Positions 35,428 through 44,895 of a stretch of 64,000 nt of DNA are shown piece after piece (position 1 is the stretch's first letter; every line of letters starts with the position of its first letter). A model generated the notes under the pieces. That model did not search any database. It was given only the letters and a program-made list of their open reading frames with translations, and was not told the DNA's origin. The stretch lies in assembly GCA_045650565.1 (NCBI GenBank), contig JAZRRG010000048.1, positions 8,454 to 72,453 on the forward strand, given 5' to 3'. The DNA comes from SIG565 sp045650565. Lineage in GTDB: Bacteria; Bacillota; Clostridia; Oscillospirales; Acutalibacteraceae. Both the position numbers and the translations under genes were made by a program.

Positions 35428-35670
35428 CTAATATACTATTTTATACATATTACCCGCTTCCTCCTTCTTAACCGTTTCACTAACGGCTAAAACCTGTGCT
35501 TTTACAGTGCGGGTACCGAAGTTTATTTCTATAATATCATCTATTTTAACTTCGTATGATGCTCTGGCAGGTCTTCCGTTTACGATAACTCGACCCGCAT
35601 CACACGCTTCGTTTGCTATGGTTCTTCGCTTGATTATGCGTGAAACCTTTAAATACTTATCTAATCTCAT
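35428..35670 (-). CDS. rqcP: S4-domain RNA-binding protein RqcP (YabO/Hsp15-like)
   Basis: The 80-residue protein is almost only an S4 domain: MRLDKYLKVSRIIKRRTIANEACDAGRVIVNG. RqcP acts with RqcH in adding alanine tails to peptides on stalled 50S subunits. The hup-rqcP-yabP-yabQ-divIC order is conserved in Firmicutes. Confidence 0.92.
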   Translation of the reverse strand: MRLDKYLKVSRIIKRRTIANEACDAGRVIVNGRPARASYEVKIDDIIEINFGTRTVKAQVLAVSETVKKEEAGNMYKIVY

Positions 35671-35689
35671 ATTTTGCTCACCAAAAATT

Positions 35690-35716
35690 TAAGCCGCCTA
35701 AACTACAGGCGGCTTA
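35690..35716 (-). terminator. terminator after hup
   Basis: TAAGCCGCC (35690-35698) and GGCGGCTTA (35708-35716) form a perfect 9-bp stem, followed on the minus strand by AATTTTT. It partly separates hup from rqcP. Confidence 0.75.
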
Positions 35717-35727
35717 CAATTTAAAAC

Positions 35728-36000
35728 CTATTTTACAGCGTCTTTTAAAGCTTTACCAGCTTTGAACACAGGAGCTTTTGCAGCAGCGATTGTGATGGGC
35801 TGTTTTGTAAGCGGATTGATGCCCTTGCGAGCTGCACGTTCACGAACTTCGAATGTACCGAAGCCAACTAACTGAACCTTACCGCCTTTCTTTAATTCAG
35901 CGCCAACAGTATCAATAAGTGCTACGAGAGCTTTGTCAGCAGCAGCATTTGTAATGCCTGCCTTTGCAGCGATAGCTGCAACTAATTCTTTTTTGTTCAT
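35728..36000 (-). CDS. hup: HU-family DNA-binding protein
   Basis: The 90-residue histone-like protein has the family signature GFGTFEVRERAARKGINP and a C-terminal basic arm. It binds and bends DNA non-specifically and packs the nucleoid. GGAGG precedes the ATG, which fits high expression, and a terminator follows. Confidence 0.97.
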   Translation of the reverse strand: MNKKELVAAIAAKAGITNAAADKALVALIDTVGAELKKGGKVQLVGFGTFEVRERAARKGINPLTKQPITIAAAKAPVFKAGKALKDAVK

Positions 36001-36038
36001 TGTGAGTTACCTCCAAATTTTTTATTTCTAACGGCGAA

Positions 36039-36758
36039 TTAACCGTTTGAATTACTTGAATTTTCTTTTTCGGCCTGTTCGAACTCATTTATAAACCTAT
36101 CGGTATACTTATTAAGCTCTTCCTCGCCATCAAGCCCTGCTTCCCTTAAAAGCGCCACGAGCGTAAAAAGCAATTCACCAAGTTTTGACGCTTCACCGTT
36201 TTTAATAAGTGAGAATTGCTTTTCTGCATTATCCAATAGTTTTTGACTTTCGGGTAATAGAGAGCCCGCCTTTTGCGCACGCTTTTGAACCTTGGCCGCA
36301 CGCATTAGTGCAGGGTACGACATAGGCACACTTCTCAGCGTATCGGTAAAGGATGCTTGATGCTTTTCATCCCTCTTGATTTTATCCCAGTTGTTAAGCA
36401 CTTCCTCAGTGGTTTCAGCCACAACATCACCAAAAACGTGAGGATGACGCAAAATCATTTTCCGAGCAATGCCATCAACCACATCTGTAATATCATAATC
36501 CTCTTCTTCGGAAGCCATTTGAGCGTGTAATAATATTTGCAAAAGCACGTCACCCAGTTCTTCACACAAATCAGTGCTGCTTTCACGGTCAATCGCGTCA
36601 GCCGCTTCGTAGGTTTCTTCAATAAACTCGTTACGAATAGATTTATGTGTTTGTTCCCTATCCCAAGGGCAACCACCGGGTGAACGAAGTATGCGAATTA
36701 TATCGACAAGCTGTTCAAATGTAAACTTGTCCTTTTGCTCTATATATACTTTTAACAT
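36039..36758 (-). CDS. mazG: nucleoside triphosphate pyrophosphohydrolase MazG
   Basis: The 239-residue protein has two MazG helical domains. The first contains GGCPWDREQTHKSI and EETYEAADAID with EELGDVLLQ metal ligands. It hydrolyses NTPs and dNTPs, including damaged ones. It is upstream of hup as in many Firmicutes. Confidence 0.95.
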   Translation of the reverse strand: MLKVYIEQKDKFTFEQLVDIIRILRSPGGCPWDREQTHKSIRNEFIEETYEAADAIDRESSTDLCEELGDVLLQILLHAQMASEEEDYDITDVVDGIARKMILRHPHVFGDVVAETTEEVLNNWDKIKRDEKHQASFTDTLRSVPMSYPALMRAAKVQKRAQKAGSLLPESQKLLDNAEKQFSLIKNGEASKLGELLFTLVALLREAGLDGEEELNKYTDRFINEFEQAEKENSSNSNG

Positions 36759-36798
36759 ATTTTCTCCAAAAAATCAATAGCAAACTAGTAAAAACTCC

Positions 36799-36824
36799 AA
36801 ATATTGTGCATTTTTACAATATTT
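36799..36824 (-). terminator. possible weak terminator after mtnN
   Basis: AAATATTGT (36799-36807) and ACAATATTT (36816-36824) pair over 9 bp but the stem is entirely AT-rich apart from one G-C pair. A short TTTTT follows on the minus strand. It may end the mtnN transcript inefficiently. Confidence 0.35.
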
Positions 36825-36839
36825 TGTGTTGTTTTTTAT

Positions 36840-37547
36840 TTATTTTACATTATTTTGGGACGTAATATCGGTTATGAGCGATAAAATTGCATTAACCAGC
36901 ACGTCCTCAGACAGAGCATTTAACTGCCTATAGCTATCCCCTGCTGTGCTACCTGCATCGTCAGATATCTTACGAACGCAAGCAAATTTTACACCATAGC
37001 TTTTGCAAACATACGCTATTGCCGCAGTTTCCATATCGCAGGACATAGCCGAAAATTCACTGCTTAAAAAAGCCCGTGATTTTTCGTTTTGCACAAAACA
37101 GTCGCCACTAACGGCAGTGCCTGTTTTAACACTCTCAAATTTTTTGCCTAACTCCAAGGATAACTGTTCATCGGCATAATAAATATACTCCTGCAATGGC
37201 TTTTCACACGGCTTATATCCAAGACCTGTTAAATCGAAATCGTGCTCTAAAAATCTATTGGGAACGGTGATTTCGTTTTTAGATATCCCACTAACACCGC
37301 CTGACAGTCCGCAATTTAATATTATTTCGGCGCCCTGCTCCGCCAAAGCAACCCCAGCGGCAGTAGCATTAACCTTGCCAATACCGCACAAAACCGATGT
37401 AACCAAGGCATTGTTTATTTTAAATGAATGCGCCTGTCTTCCCGCCACCTTTGTAGAAATGGCGCCAAGTGCTACAGCTTTGTCCTCAAGCGGCTTATAT
37501 TCATCCTTGTCGGCAATAACTATGCCAATTTTTATTTCCTTACTCAT
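36840..37547 (-). CDS. mtnN: 5'-methylthioadenosine/S-adenosylhomocysteine nucleosidase
   Basis: The 235-residue member of the PNP/UDP phosphorylase family has GIGKVNATAAGVALAEQGAE near the N-terminus, CDMETAAIAYVC in the purine and ribose site and ISDDAG with the catalytic Asp. It cleaves adenine from MTA and SAH, clearing by-products of SAM use. It follows the zinc-ribbon gene by 5 bases. Confidence 0.87.
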   Translation of the reverse strand: MSKEIKIGIVIADKDEYKPLEDKAVALGAISTKVAGRQAHSFKINNALVTSVLCGIGKVNATAAGVALAEQGAEIILNCGLSGGVSGISKNEITVPNRFLEHDFDLTGLGYKPCEKPLQEYIYYADEQLSLELGKKFESVKTGTAVSGDCFVQNEKSRAFLSSEFSAMSCDMETAAIAYVCKSYGVKFACVRKISDDAGSTAGDSYRQLNALSEDVLVNAILSLITDITSQNNVK

Positions 37548-37552
37548 TCTCT

Positions 37553-37921
37553 CTATTCCTCAAAAAACAACTTTGCTCCGCAATTATTACAAAATTTTGC
37601 CTCTTCTTCAACACTTGCACCGCAAGTGGCACATTGTCTTTTATGTTTAATCTTATCAATCTCGGCTTTTTCTTTTGCAATAAGCTCTTTGTTTTCCCTT
37701 ATCTGAAGAATAATTGCTTTAACTTCCGCAGATGTGTTATCGTTCAGCTCAACCTCGGGATATAGCGCTTGACCGAGCTTTGCATAAAGCTTATATGTTT
37801 TATTTTCAAGAGAAGCGATATCATATTTTTGTTTGCCGACATTTACTGCATCGGTTGCCTTTTGCTTTGCTACCGAAAACAAATCCTTTGCCTTATCAAA
37901 TGTTTCGTTTAAAAAATCCAT
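37553..37921 (-). CDS. zinc-ribbon protein with helical N-terminus
   Basis: The 122-residue protein has an N-terminal helical or coiled-coil part (about 1-85) and a C-terminal zinc ribbon CATCGASVEEEAKFCNNCG with two CxxC pairs. No function is known for this arrangement. It has a strong promoter and an AAGGAG site and is co-transcribed with mtnN. Confidence 0.8.
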   Translation of the reverse strand: MDFLNETFDKAKDLFSVAKQKATDAVNVGKQKYDIASLENKTYKLYAKLGQALYPEVELNDNTSAEVKAIILQIRENKELIAKEKAEIDKIKHKRQCATCGASVEEEAKFCNNCGAKLFFEE

Positions 37922-37940
37922 AACTATCTCCTTTTTTCAT

Positions 37941-37969
37941 ATTATAACATAATGCATACTGCTTTTCAA
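37941..37969 (-). promoter_or_regulatory. promoter of zinc-ribbon gene and mtnN
   Basis: On the minus strand TTGAAA (37964-37969), 17 bp and TATAAT (37941-37946) are present. The -35 overlaps the end of hemZ. Confidence 0.7.
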
Positions 37970-39435
37970 ATACTATATTTTTCATAAAAAGCATTGATTT
38001 TTTCTTTTCTTCCGATTATTTCCTCGAAGTTATTTATATACTCATACGGGTACTTAAAATTAAACACTCGCTCAATATACTCCCCTCTCGGCTGCCGCAG
38101 CTTTGTAACGCCCGAGGCACCGCAAGCCAATATGGTATGTGTTTCATCCATAATGTAGACATTATAAAGTCCCTCATAGCCCTGTTTTGCATAGCCGACA
38201 TTTTCAAGGTTGCCCACTGTTTTACTTTGCCTATACATATAATATGGTAAAATTTCATTCTCGGTTAGACGTGCACGAGCATATTTTACCATTTTAGCCG
38301 TTTCGTTACCGCTGTTATACTCTCCCGCACCGTTTTCCGATAAATTTGCGGCACGCTTAAAGGAAAGTGTATGTACTGTTACATTTTCGGGAGAGAGTTT
38401 GATTATCTTCTCCACAGTATTGCAAAAGCTATCGAAGGTATCGCCAGGTAGCCCCGCAATTAAATCCATATTTATATTTTTAAAGCCCACTTTTCTCGCA
38501 AGCAAATATGCATCCACCGTTTGCTGTGCGGTATGTTGTCTGCCTATTATTTTAAGTACTTCATCACTCATAGTTTGCGGATTTATGCTGATTCTTGTGG
38601 CTCCGCCCTGCAAAATCGCCCTTAGCTTTTCCTCGTTAATTGTGTCGGGGCGCCCCGCTTCTACTGTGTATTCCGATACCTCGGTTAAATCAAAGCTATC
38701 ACTTACCGCCTTCATTACTGATGTTATATCGTTTTGGTCAAGTGTAGTTGGTGTGCCGCCACCAATATATATCGTTTTTAATTTCAACCTATTACGCTTG
38801 GCAATTTCGGATGTATGCCTTATCTCATCAATAAGCTTTTCAACATAAATGGGTATTAACCTTTGTGCTTTATCCACCGAGTGCGAGACAAAGGAACAAT
38901 ACGAGCATCTCGTAGGACAAAATGGTACCGATATATATAAGCTAAAGGCATCGGGAGATGAGCGTTTAATAACGTCCGCCTCTATTTTGTGGGTTTGGCT
39001 GCAAAGCCCTATCTTTTCTTCACTTACAAGGAATTTTTCGGCAAACTCCCTATCCGCACCTTCTTTACCGATTTTAGCACAAATTGATGAGTATAGCTTT
39101 GCAGGGCGCACGCCCGTTAAAATGCCCCACTCCGACATATAACCCGTAACATCGGCAAAGCACAAAAACAGTTGAGTTGCCAAAAGTATTTCGCATTCTC
39201 TCTGATAATCTTCCTGTGAATTATCAATTTTTGCTTTATGGCTAACGGTTTGCCCCATCATACAAAGCTTTGCCGATAGATATGTTTCTTTTTGCTTTTT
39301 TTCAAGCTTTGTTATAGCATAGATATCCGACTCTTTTTCTTCACTTGTAAAAATAATTTTTTCAAACGGCAAAAATATTCTGCATATTTTTTCAAGTTCA
39401 TAATTAAAGCCGTTATTTATATTTTGAATATACAT
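37966..39435 (-). CDS. hemZ: oxygen-independent coproporphyrinogen III dehydrogenase-like radical SAM protein HemZ
   Basis: The 489-residue radical SAM protein has the Fe-S motif PFCPTRCSYCSF (CxxxCxxC), the GGGTPTTL loop and a long N-terminal extension typical of HemZ. Members convert coproporphyrinogen III to protoporphyrinogen IX or act as haem chaperones. Location in a recJ-relA-dtd operon is usual. The ATG follows AAGGG at the MBL stop. Confidence 0.9.
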   Translation of the reverse strand: MYIQNINNGFNYELEKICRIFLPFEKIIFTSEEKESDIYAITKLEKKQKETYLSAKLCMMGQTVSHKAKIDNSQEDYQRECEILLATQLFLCFADVTGYMSEWGILTGVRPAKLYSSICAKIGKEGADREFAEKFLVSEEKIGLCSQTHKIEADVIKRSSPDAFSLYISVPFCPTRCSYCSFVSHSVDKAQRLIPIYVEKLIDEIRHTSEIAKRNRLKLKTIYIGGGTPTTLDQNDITSVMKAVSDSFDLTEVSEYTVEAGRPDTINEEKLRAILQGGATRISINPQTMSDEVLKIIGRQHTAQQTVDAYLLARKVGFKNINMDLIAGLPGDTFDSFCNTVEKIIKLSPENVTVHTLSFKRAANLSENGAGEYNSGNETAKMVKYARARLTENEILPYYMYRQSKTVGNLENVGYAKQGYEGLYNVYIMDETHTILACGASGVTKLRQPRGEYIERVFNFKYPYEYINNFEEIIGRKEKINAFYEKYSI

Positions 39436-39436
39436 T

Positions 39437-40054
39437 TTAACCCTTCAAATACATATTGTTTTTTCTCTCAAACTCAAGTGTGGTTTCCTCACCGTGACCT
39501 GAATAGACCTTAAAGTCCCCATCAAGTCCCTTTAACTTTTCGAGAGACTGCCTCATCTCATTAGCACTTGCAGTTGGTAAATCATACCGCCCTATACTGA
39601 GCTTAAAGAGGGTGTCACCGCTAAAAATAACATCTCCCAAACGATAACAAACACTGCCCTTTGTGTGTCCGGGAGTTGCTATTACTTCTATTTTTATATC
39701 ACCAAAACGTAAAACATCCTTGTCGGCTACCGTTTTATCGGCGCATATACTTATCGTGTTGCCGAGCATTAGCTGTGAGGCATTTATACAGCCATCGGCA
39801 AGACCTTTTTCATCCTCGTGACCTATAATAACCTGTGCATCAAAAATCTCTTTTACTGCTAAAACGCCGCCAATGTGGTCGAAGTGGCAGTGGGTGAGTA
39901 AAATCGCCTTGTGTTCCTTATTTCTGTTTTGACTTGCAAACTCTATTATTTCTGTTGTGGCTTCACCCGGGTCGATAATTATTGCAACATTTTTGTCTTC
40001 CAACAAATAACAGTTAGTCCCGAACATACCTGTCACAGATTTTTTTATATTCAT
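39437..40054 (-). CDS. metallo-beta-lactamase-fold hydrolase (glyoxalase II-like)
   Basis: The 205-residue MBL-fold protein has THCHFDHIGG with zinc ligands, a later GHTKGSVC and a final GHGEETT. It is likely a hydroxyacylglutathione hydrolase-like thioesterase. ATG 40054 was chosen because GGAGG lies before it and it overlaps the dtd stop as ATGA. Confidence 0.9.
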   Translation of the reverse strand: MNIKKSVTGMFGTNCYLLEDKNVAIIIDPGEATTEIIEFASQNRNKEHKAILLTHCHFDHIGGVLAVKEIFDAQVIIGHEDEKGLADGCINASQLMLGNTISICADKTVADKDVLRFGDIKIEVIATPGHTKGSVCYRLGDVIFSGDTLFKLSIGRYDLPTASANEMRQSLEKLKGLDGDFKVYSGHGEETTLEFERKNNMYLKG

Positions 40055-40509
40055 TTTTTCCTCCAAGTATCTGTATCCAACACTATTGTAACGGGCCCAT
40101 CATTTAAGAGCGTTACCTTCATATCGGCGCCAAACACCCCACGGCCCACCGTTTTTATGCCAATGTTTTGTAGCTCGGCACAAAAGAGTTGATAAAGCTC
40201 ATCGGCTTTTTTCGGCTCCATCGCCTCGATAAACGACGGTCGATTACCCTTCTTTGTATCAGCGCACAGGGTAAAGTTAGAAATAACCAAAACTCCACCG
40301 CCAATATCCAGCACCGACCTATTCATTTTATCGTTTTCATCGCAAAATATACGTAGATTTGCAGTTTTAGCGGCCAAAAGCTTTGCTTGTTCCTCACTAT
40401 CGGTATTATGCACACCGAGAAGCACCAACAAGCCATCGTTAATACCGCTTATATTTTTGCCATCCACGCAAACCGATGCGTTGGCAACCCTTTGTATTAC
40501 TGCTTTCAT
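40051..40509 (-). CDS. dtd: D-aminoacyl-tRNA deacylase
   Basis: The 152-residue enzyme removes D-amino acids (and glycine from tRNA-Ala) from charged tRNA. Motifs SNFTLCADTKKGNRPSF and NDGPVTIVLDT match the SQxT and GPxT elements. The canonical Gln of SQxT is Asn here. It follows relA. Confidence 0.95.
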   Translation of the reverse strand: MKAVIQRVANASVCVDGKNISGINDGLLVLLGVHNTDSEEQAKLLAAKTANLRIFCDENDKMNRSVLDIGGGVLVISNFTLCADTKKGNRPSFIEAMEPKKADELYQLFCAELQNIGIKTVGRGVFGADMKVTLLNDGPVTIVLDTDTWRKK

Positions 40510-40528
40510 TTATACCTGCTCCATAAAT

Positions 40529-42721
40529 TTATTGGTTTATTCTATCAATACTGAACACGCCGTGTATTTTTTCCATATGCGTTATAATGTTTTTTAAATG
40601 CTCTACATTTTCCGCACTAAGTGTTACCACTATTATGGAGTTGCCATCCTTTGTGGGTCGAGCATTTACCGAATGAAGAGACACGTGCATATTATAAAGC
40701 ATTGCTGTAATATCGGCCAAAAATCCATCTCGGTCAACACCCAAAATTCGCAGTGTTGATACAAATGAAGTGGTTTGTATATTTTTGCCCCAATGTGCAT
40801 TTACCCACCGTCCTGGTTCCGAAACGCTTGATAAATCGAACGGTACATTATTACAGTCACGCTTGTGGATGGAAACACCGTGTCCCCTTGTAATAAAGCC
40901 GATAATTTCATCCCCCGGAAGCGGTGCGCAGCATTTTGAAAACTTAACAAGGCAGTCGTGCAAACCGTCTACAATAACACTGCTTGAATTATTATGTCGT
41001 GATACCGTTTTGATTTGCAGTGGCTCGGGCTTGGCAGATTTTATAATTTTTGTGTAATCATCCTTAATGCGAGGCATAATTTTGGTTACCGACACGCCGC
41101 CATATCCTATAGCCGCATAAAAATCCTCAACACTTGAGAAGCGTTGCTTGGTTGCCAAATCCTCCAAAAATCCACGCATAGCGTCTTCCGAAAGCACAAT
41201 AGAATTGCGCCTGAATTCAGCTTCAAGAGATGCTTTCCCGCTTTCAATATTCTCGGCACGGCGTTCCTTTTTAAACCAAGCACGAATTTTGGTCTTGGCT
41301 TGATTAGTAACGGCAATGTTTATCCAATCTCTGCCAGGACCGTGTCCTGCCTGATTTGTTGTTAATATTTCAATAACCTCACCCGTTTTAATAACGTGGT
41401 TTATCGGCACTATTCTACCGTTTACCTTGGCGCCTATCATTTTAACACCGACAGCCGAATGTATAGCAAATGCGAAGTCTATAACAGTAGCTCCGTTGGG
41501 GAGATTTATAACATCACCCTTTGGTGTTACGGCAAAAACATCCTCTTGATTTAGGTCCACCTTTATTGTGCTGATAAGCTCAGTAGAGTCGCCGCTTTCA
41601 TCCTGATTTTCAAGAATTTGACGAACCCAAGAAAGCTGGTCCTCCATTCTTTCATTATGGGTATCAATACCCTCCTTATACTTCCAATGCGCTGCGATAC
41701 CGTACTCGGCAGTATGGTGCATTTCAAAGGTACGAATCTGTATCTCAAACGGAACCGCCTCACGCCCGATAACAGTTGTATGCAGCGACTGATAGCGGTT
41801 GGGCTTGGGCATAGAAATATAATCCTTAAATCTACCCGGAAGCGGAAGAAAAAGGTCATGCATAAGTCCTAAAATATTATAACAGTCCGCCACTGTATCG
41901 GTAATGATTCTAAATGCATAAATATCGTAGATTTCATCAAAATCCTTGTTTTGAATATACATTTTACGATATATCCCGTGAATTGATTTAACACGTGCCT
42001 GAATTGAAACATTAACCTCGGGGATTATTTCTTTAAGCCGAGCCGAAATTTTTTCGTGTATATCCTTTAAAAGCTTTTCCCTCTGCTCCTTTTTGCGCTG
42101 CAAAAGTGCCTCAATTTCTGCGTATGCCACAGAGTCGAGATGCTTTATGGATAAATCCTCTAATTCCTCTTTAATTTGGCGAATACCGAGACGATGCGCA
42201 ATGGGGGCAAAAACCTCAAGCGTTTCAAGAGATTTTTCCCTTTGCTTATAATCAGGCACGGCATCTATTGTGCGCATATTATGAAGTCGGTCTGCAAGCT
42301 TTATGATAATAACACGTATGTCCTTTGCCATTGCAATGAGCATTTTTCTCAAGTTCTCCGCCTGCAGCTGCTCTTTTGAGGAAAAATTAATTTTACCGAG
42401 CTTGGTAACGCCGTCTACAATAAGCGCTACCTCTTCACCGAATTCATTTTTAATATATTCGAGTGTGATTTCGGTATCCTCAACCGTATCGTGCAGTAGC
42501 GCCGCCGCTACCGACTGGCTATCCATACCAAGCGAAACAACTATTTTCGCAACGTTAAACGGATGCATATAAAACTCTTCCTTTGAAGAGCGCAGTTGTC
42601 CCTTATGGGCGGCAACGCAGCACTCGTATGCCTTTTCTATAAGCTCAAAATTATAGTTGCCGCCTTGGGCAATAAGCTGTTCTTTTAATTCATTGTAATT
42701 TTTAAGATATGCCGCTTCCAT
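40529..42721 (-). CDS. relA: bifunctional (p)ppGpp synthetase/hydrolase, RelA/SpoT family
   Basis: The 730-residue Rel protein has an HD hydrolase domain with LLHDTVEDTE, a synthetase domain with YQSLHTTVIG, a TGS domain (DVINLPNGATVIDFAFAIHS), a conserved-Cys/zinc-finger part (CCAPLPGD) and a C-terminal ACT domain. It makes and removes the alarmone (p)ppGpp during starvation. It lies 4 bases after recJ. Confidence 0.97.
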   Translation of the reverse strand: MEAAYLKNYNELKEQLIAQGGNYNFELIEKAYECCVAAHKGQLRSSKEEFYMHPFNVAKIVVSLGMDSQSVAAALLHDTVEDTEITLEYIKNEFGEEVALIVDGVTKLGKINFSSKEQLQAENLRKMLIAMAKDIRVIIIKLADRLHNMRTIDAVPDYKQREKSLETLEVFAPIAHRLGIRQIKEELEDLSIKHLDSVAYAEIEALLQRKKEQREKLLKDIHEKISARLKEIIPEVNVSIQARVKSIHGIYRKMYIQNKDFDEIYDIYAFRIITDTVADCYNILGLMHDLFLPLPGRFKDYISMPKPNRYQSLHTTVIGREAVPFEIQIRTFEMHHTAEYGIAAHWKYKEGIDTHNERMEDQLSWVRQILENQDESGDSTELISTIKVDLNQEDVFAVTPKGDVINLPNGATVIDFAFAIHSAVGVKMIGAKVNGRIVPINHVIKTGEVIEILTTNQAGHGPGRDWINIAVTNQAKTKIRAWFKKERRAENIESGKASLEAEFRRNSIVLSEDAMRGFLEDLATKQRFSSVEDFYAAIGYGGVSVTKIMPRIKDDYTKIIKSAKPEPLQIKTVSRHNNSSSVIVDGLHDCLVKFSKCCAPLPGDEIIGFITRGHGVSIHKRDCNNVPFDLSSVSEPGRWVNAHWGKNIQTTSFVSTLRILGVDRDGFLADITAMLYNMHVSLHSVNARPTKDGNSIIVVTLSAENVEHLKNIITHMEKIHGVFSIDRINQ

Positions 42722-42725
42722 AGGT

Positions 42726-44729
42726 TCACCCCTTTAAAAATTTTAGTATCTTTGATTGCGACAGGTCTGCTTTTGCGCCTTCTATGTTGCGGTAGCTTTG
42801 TATTCCGCCAACATCATTTTTCTCACTTAATTTTAGTTCCTCCAAAACATCAAGGGACACCATTGTTTTAAAAAATCCAAGCGTTACTGCAAATTTTTGC
42901 CGTAAGCTCTCGAGCGATATATTCTCTCTAACCGCCCTATACACCTGCGCCACCTCTTCTCGAGACGGTGCGTGATAGTCACATTTCTCTGCCCGTTTGT
43001 AGTTTTCGTACATACTTACGCTTTCAAAGAATTTATCCTCATCAATACCTGATACTCGCCAATTTTTTATAAGTAACGAAAGATTTCTTCTACCACCAAA
43101 CTCGTTGACATCTATCGTTACAGCTATATCTATTATATCGCCTACCGAAAACGGTACTGCACGGGTTGGCACATTAAAGGCAAGTGCTTCAAGGCGGTTT
43201 TCATCCTTGGATAGCAACAGTTTTACATGCTTATCTCCACTGAGTGAAGTTATGCGTTCCAGCTTTAAGCCACACAGGGCAAATATCGGTGTCGGATTCC
43301 CCGCACCAAATGGCTCTAACATTTTTACCGAATCGGCAAGGTCGACAGACAGTCCCTTCGGATTTAATTTACACTCTATTTTAAGCTTTGGATGTACTGC
43401 TTGACCAAGTGCGGCAAATTCATTAAGTGCGGTTCTCAAGCCATCAACATTTTCGGGCAGCAAGGATACTCCTGCCGCTAATGCGTGTCCACCAAACTTT
43501 TCAAGCAGCTCTTTTGCAGAATTTATGGCATCATAGAGCGAAAAGCCCTCTAAGCTTCTACCCGAGCCGGTAACCAACCCGTTCTCATCATTAGATAAAA
43601 CGAGCGCAGGTTTTCCAAATTTTTCCGCAATTCTCGATGCTACAATTCCCATAACACCCTTGTGCCAATTTTTACCCTTTACAACAATAACACGGTCATA
43701 TTCATAACCGTTCTCATTGATAATTTTAAGCGCTTGGGCTGTAATTTGTTGCTCGGTCTTTTGGCGTTCGGCATTGTATTTTTCTAATTTTTCGGCAATC
43801 GTACACGCCTTTAAATAATCTGTTTCCAGTAATAACTCAAGTGCTATATTGGCATTATCCATTCTTCCCGCAGCGTTGATTCTCGGTGATATGCCAAATG
43901 CCACTCTTGCGGCGGTGAGTGTGCCGAGTCCTATACCCGCCGAATTAAGCAACGCCACTATGCCCTGCTTGGATGATTTATTAAGATAGAAAAGTCCCTG
44001 TTTTACGATGTCCCGATTTTCGTGCACAAGCGGCATTACATCGGCAATAAGTCCAATAGTAACCAAATCTGAATAAAGTGGTGCTAATTGCTCGGGCTCC
44101 TTATCAAGCAGAGCACAGGCGAGTTTAAACGCAACGAACACACCGCTTATATCTTTAAATTCCACATTACTGTCGGCTCTATGCGGGTCTACCACCGCCG
44201 CAGCGTTTGGAAGGCGCTCGGGAGGTAAATGGTGGTCGGTAACTATGGTGATTATCCCAAGCTCGTTTGCGTAATCTATTTCATCTATACAGCTAATACC
44301 GTTATCCACCGTGATTATCATACCAACGCCCTCGGCATAAAGCTTATTTATTGCCGCTTTGCTCATACCATAACCCTCGGTGAAACGGTCGGGAATATAA
44401 TAAATCACCCTTGCCCCCATATTACGAAGGCAATCATAAAGCAATGCGGTAGCCGTTACGCCATCACAGTCGTAATCACCAAAAACACAAATAAGCAGGT
44501 CATCACTTATGGCTTTTCTGATAGTGTTGACCGCAATTTCCATATCAGGTAGCTCGTATGGAGAAGAATAAATCGGTTCGGTTGATAGAAAATCATCCAA
44601 ATCGGTAGGGTCGGTATAACCCCTGCCCGCCAATATTAGAGCAACAAAAGGGTCTATATCGCATTCTTCAGCTATTCTATTTGCGGTTGCTTTATCTATC
44701 TTGGATATTTCCCACTTTTTGTAAGCCAC
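42726..44729 (-). CDS. recJ: single-stranded-DNA-specific exonuclease RecJ
   Basis: The 667-residue DHH-family 5'-3' exonuclease has FGDYDCDGVTATALL, TDHHLPPE (DHH), VVDPHRAD and a C-terminal DHHA1-like GGHALAAG. It acts in recombination and mismatch or base-excision repair. A C-terminal segment of about 100 residues beyond the core ends in a helix-rich tail. Translation starts at GTG after GGGGAG. Confidence 0.96.
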   Translation of the reverse strand: MAYKKWEISKIDKATANRIAEECDIDPFVALILAGRGYTDPTDLDDFLSTEPIYSSPYELPDMEIAVNTIRKAISDDLLICVFGDYDCDGVTATALLYDCLRNMGARVIYYIPDRFTEGYGMSKAAINKLYAEGVGMIITVDNGISCIDEIDYANELGIITIVTDHHLPPERLPNAAAVVDPHRADSNVEFKDISGVFVAFKLACALLDKEPEQLAPLYSDLVTIGLIADVMPLVHENRDIVKQGLFYLNKSSKQGIVALLNSAGIGLGTLTAARVAFGISPRINAAGRMDNANIALELLLETDYLKACTIAEKLEKYNAERQKTEQQITAQALKIINENGYEYDRVIVVKGKNWHKGVMGIVASRIAEKFGKPALVLSNDENGLVTGSGRSLEGFSLYDAINSAKELLEKFGGHALAAGVSLLPENVDGLRTALNEFAALGQAVHPKLKIECKLNPKGLSVDLADSVKMLEPFGAGNPTPIFALCGLKLERITSLSGDKHVKLLLSKDENRLEALAFNVPTRAVPFSVGDIIDIAVTIDVNEFGGRRNLSLLIKNWRVSGIDEDKFFESVSMYENYKRAEKCDYHAPSREEVAQVYRAVRENISLESLRQKFAVTLGFFKTMVSLDVLEELKLSEKNDVGGIQSYRNIEGAKADLSQSKILKFLKG

Positions 44730-44828
44730 AGTTCTTCTCCCCGGTAAATATAATTATTCTATTATATTCTAACATCACATCCACTTTTTTGCAATAAAAA
44801 TTATATATATTATCTGATTCGGCGGTAA

Positions 44829-44857
44829 TTGACAAAAATGAGTTGTTTTGATACAAT
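44829..44857 (+). promoter_or_regulatory. promoter of the LTA-synthase-like gene
   Basis: TTGACA (44829-44834), 17 bp and TACAAT (44852-44857) lie 38 bases before the GTG start. Confidence 0.75.
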
Positions 44858-44895
44858 TTATTAAGTAGTAAATATGAATTTATGGGGCGAAACAA

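Noticed and set aside
44730..44828. recJ promoter
   Set aside because: TATAAT and TTGCAA-like boxes exist but at wrong spacing (22 bp); TTGTCA-N17-TAATAT is possible but too weak to list.
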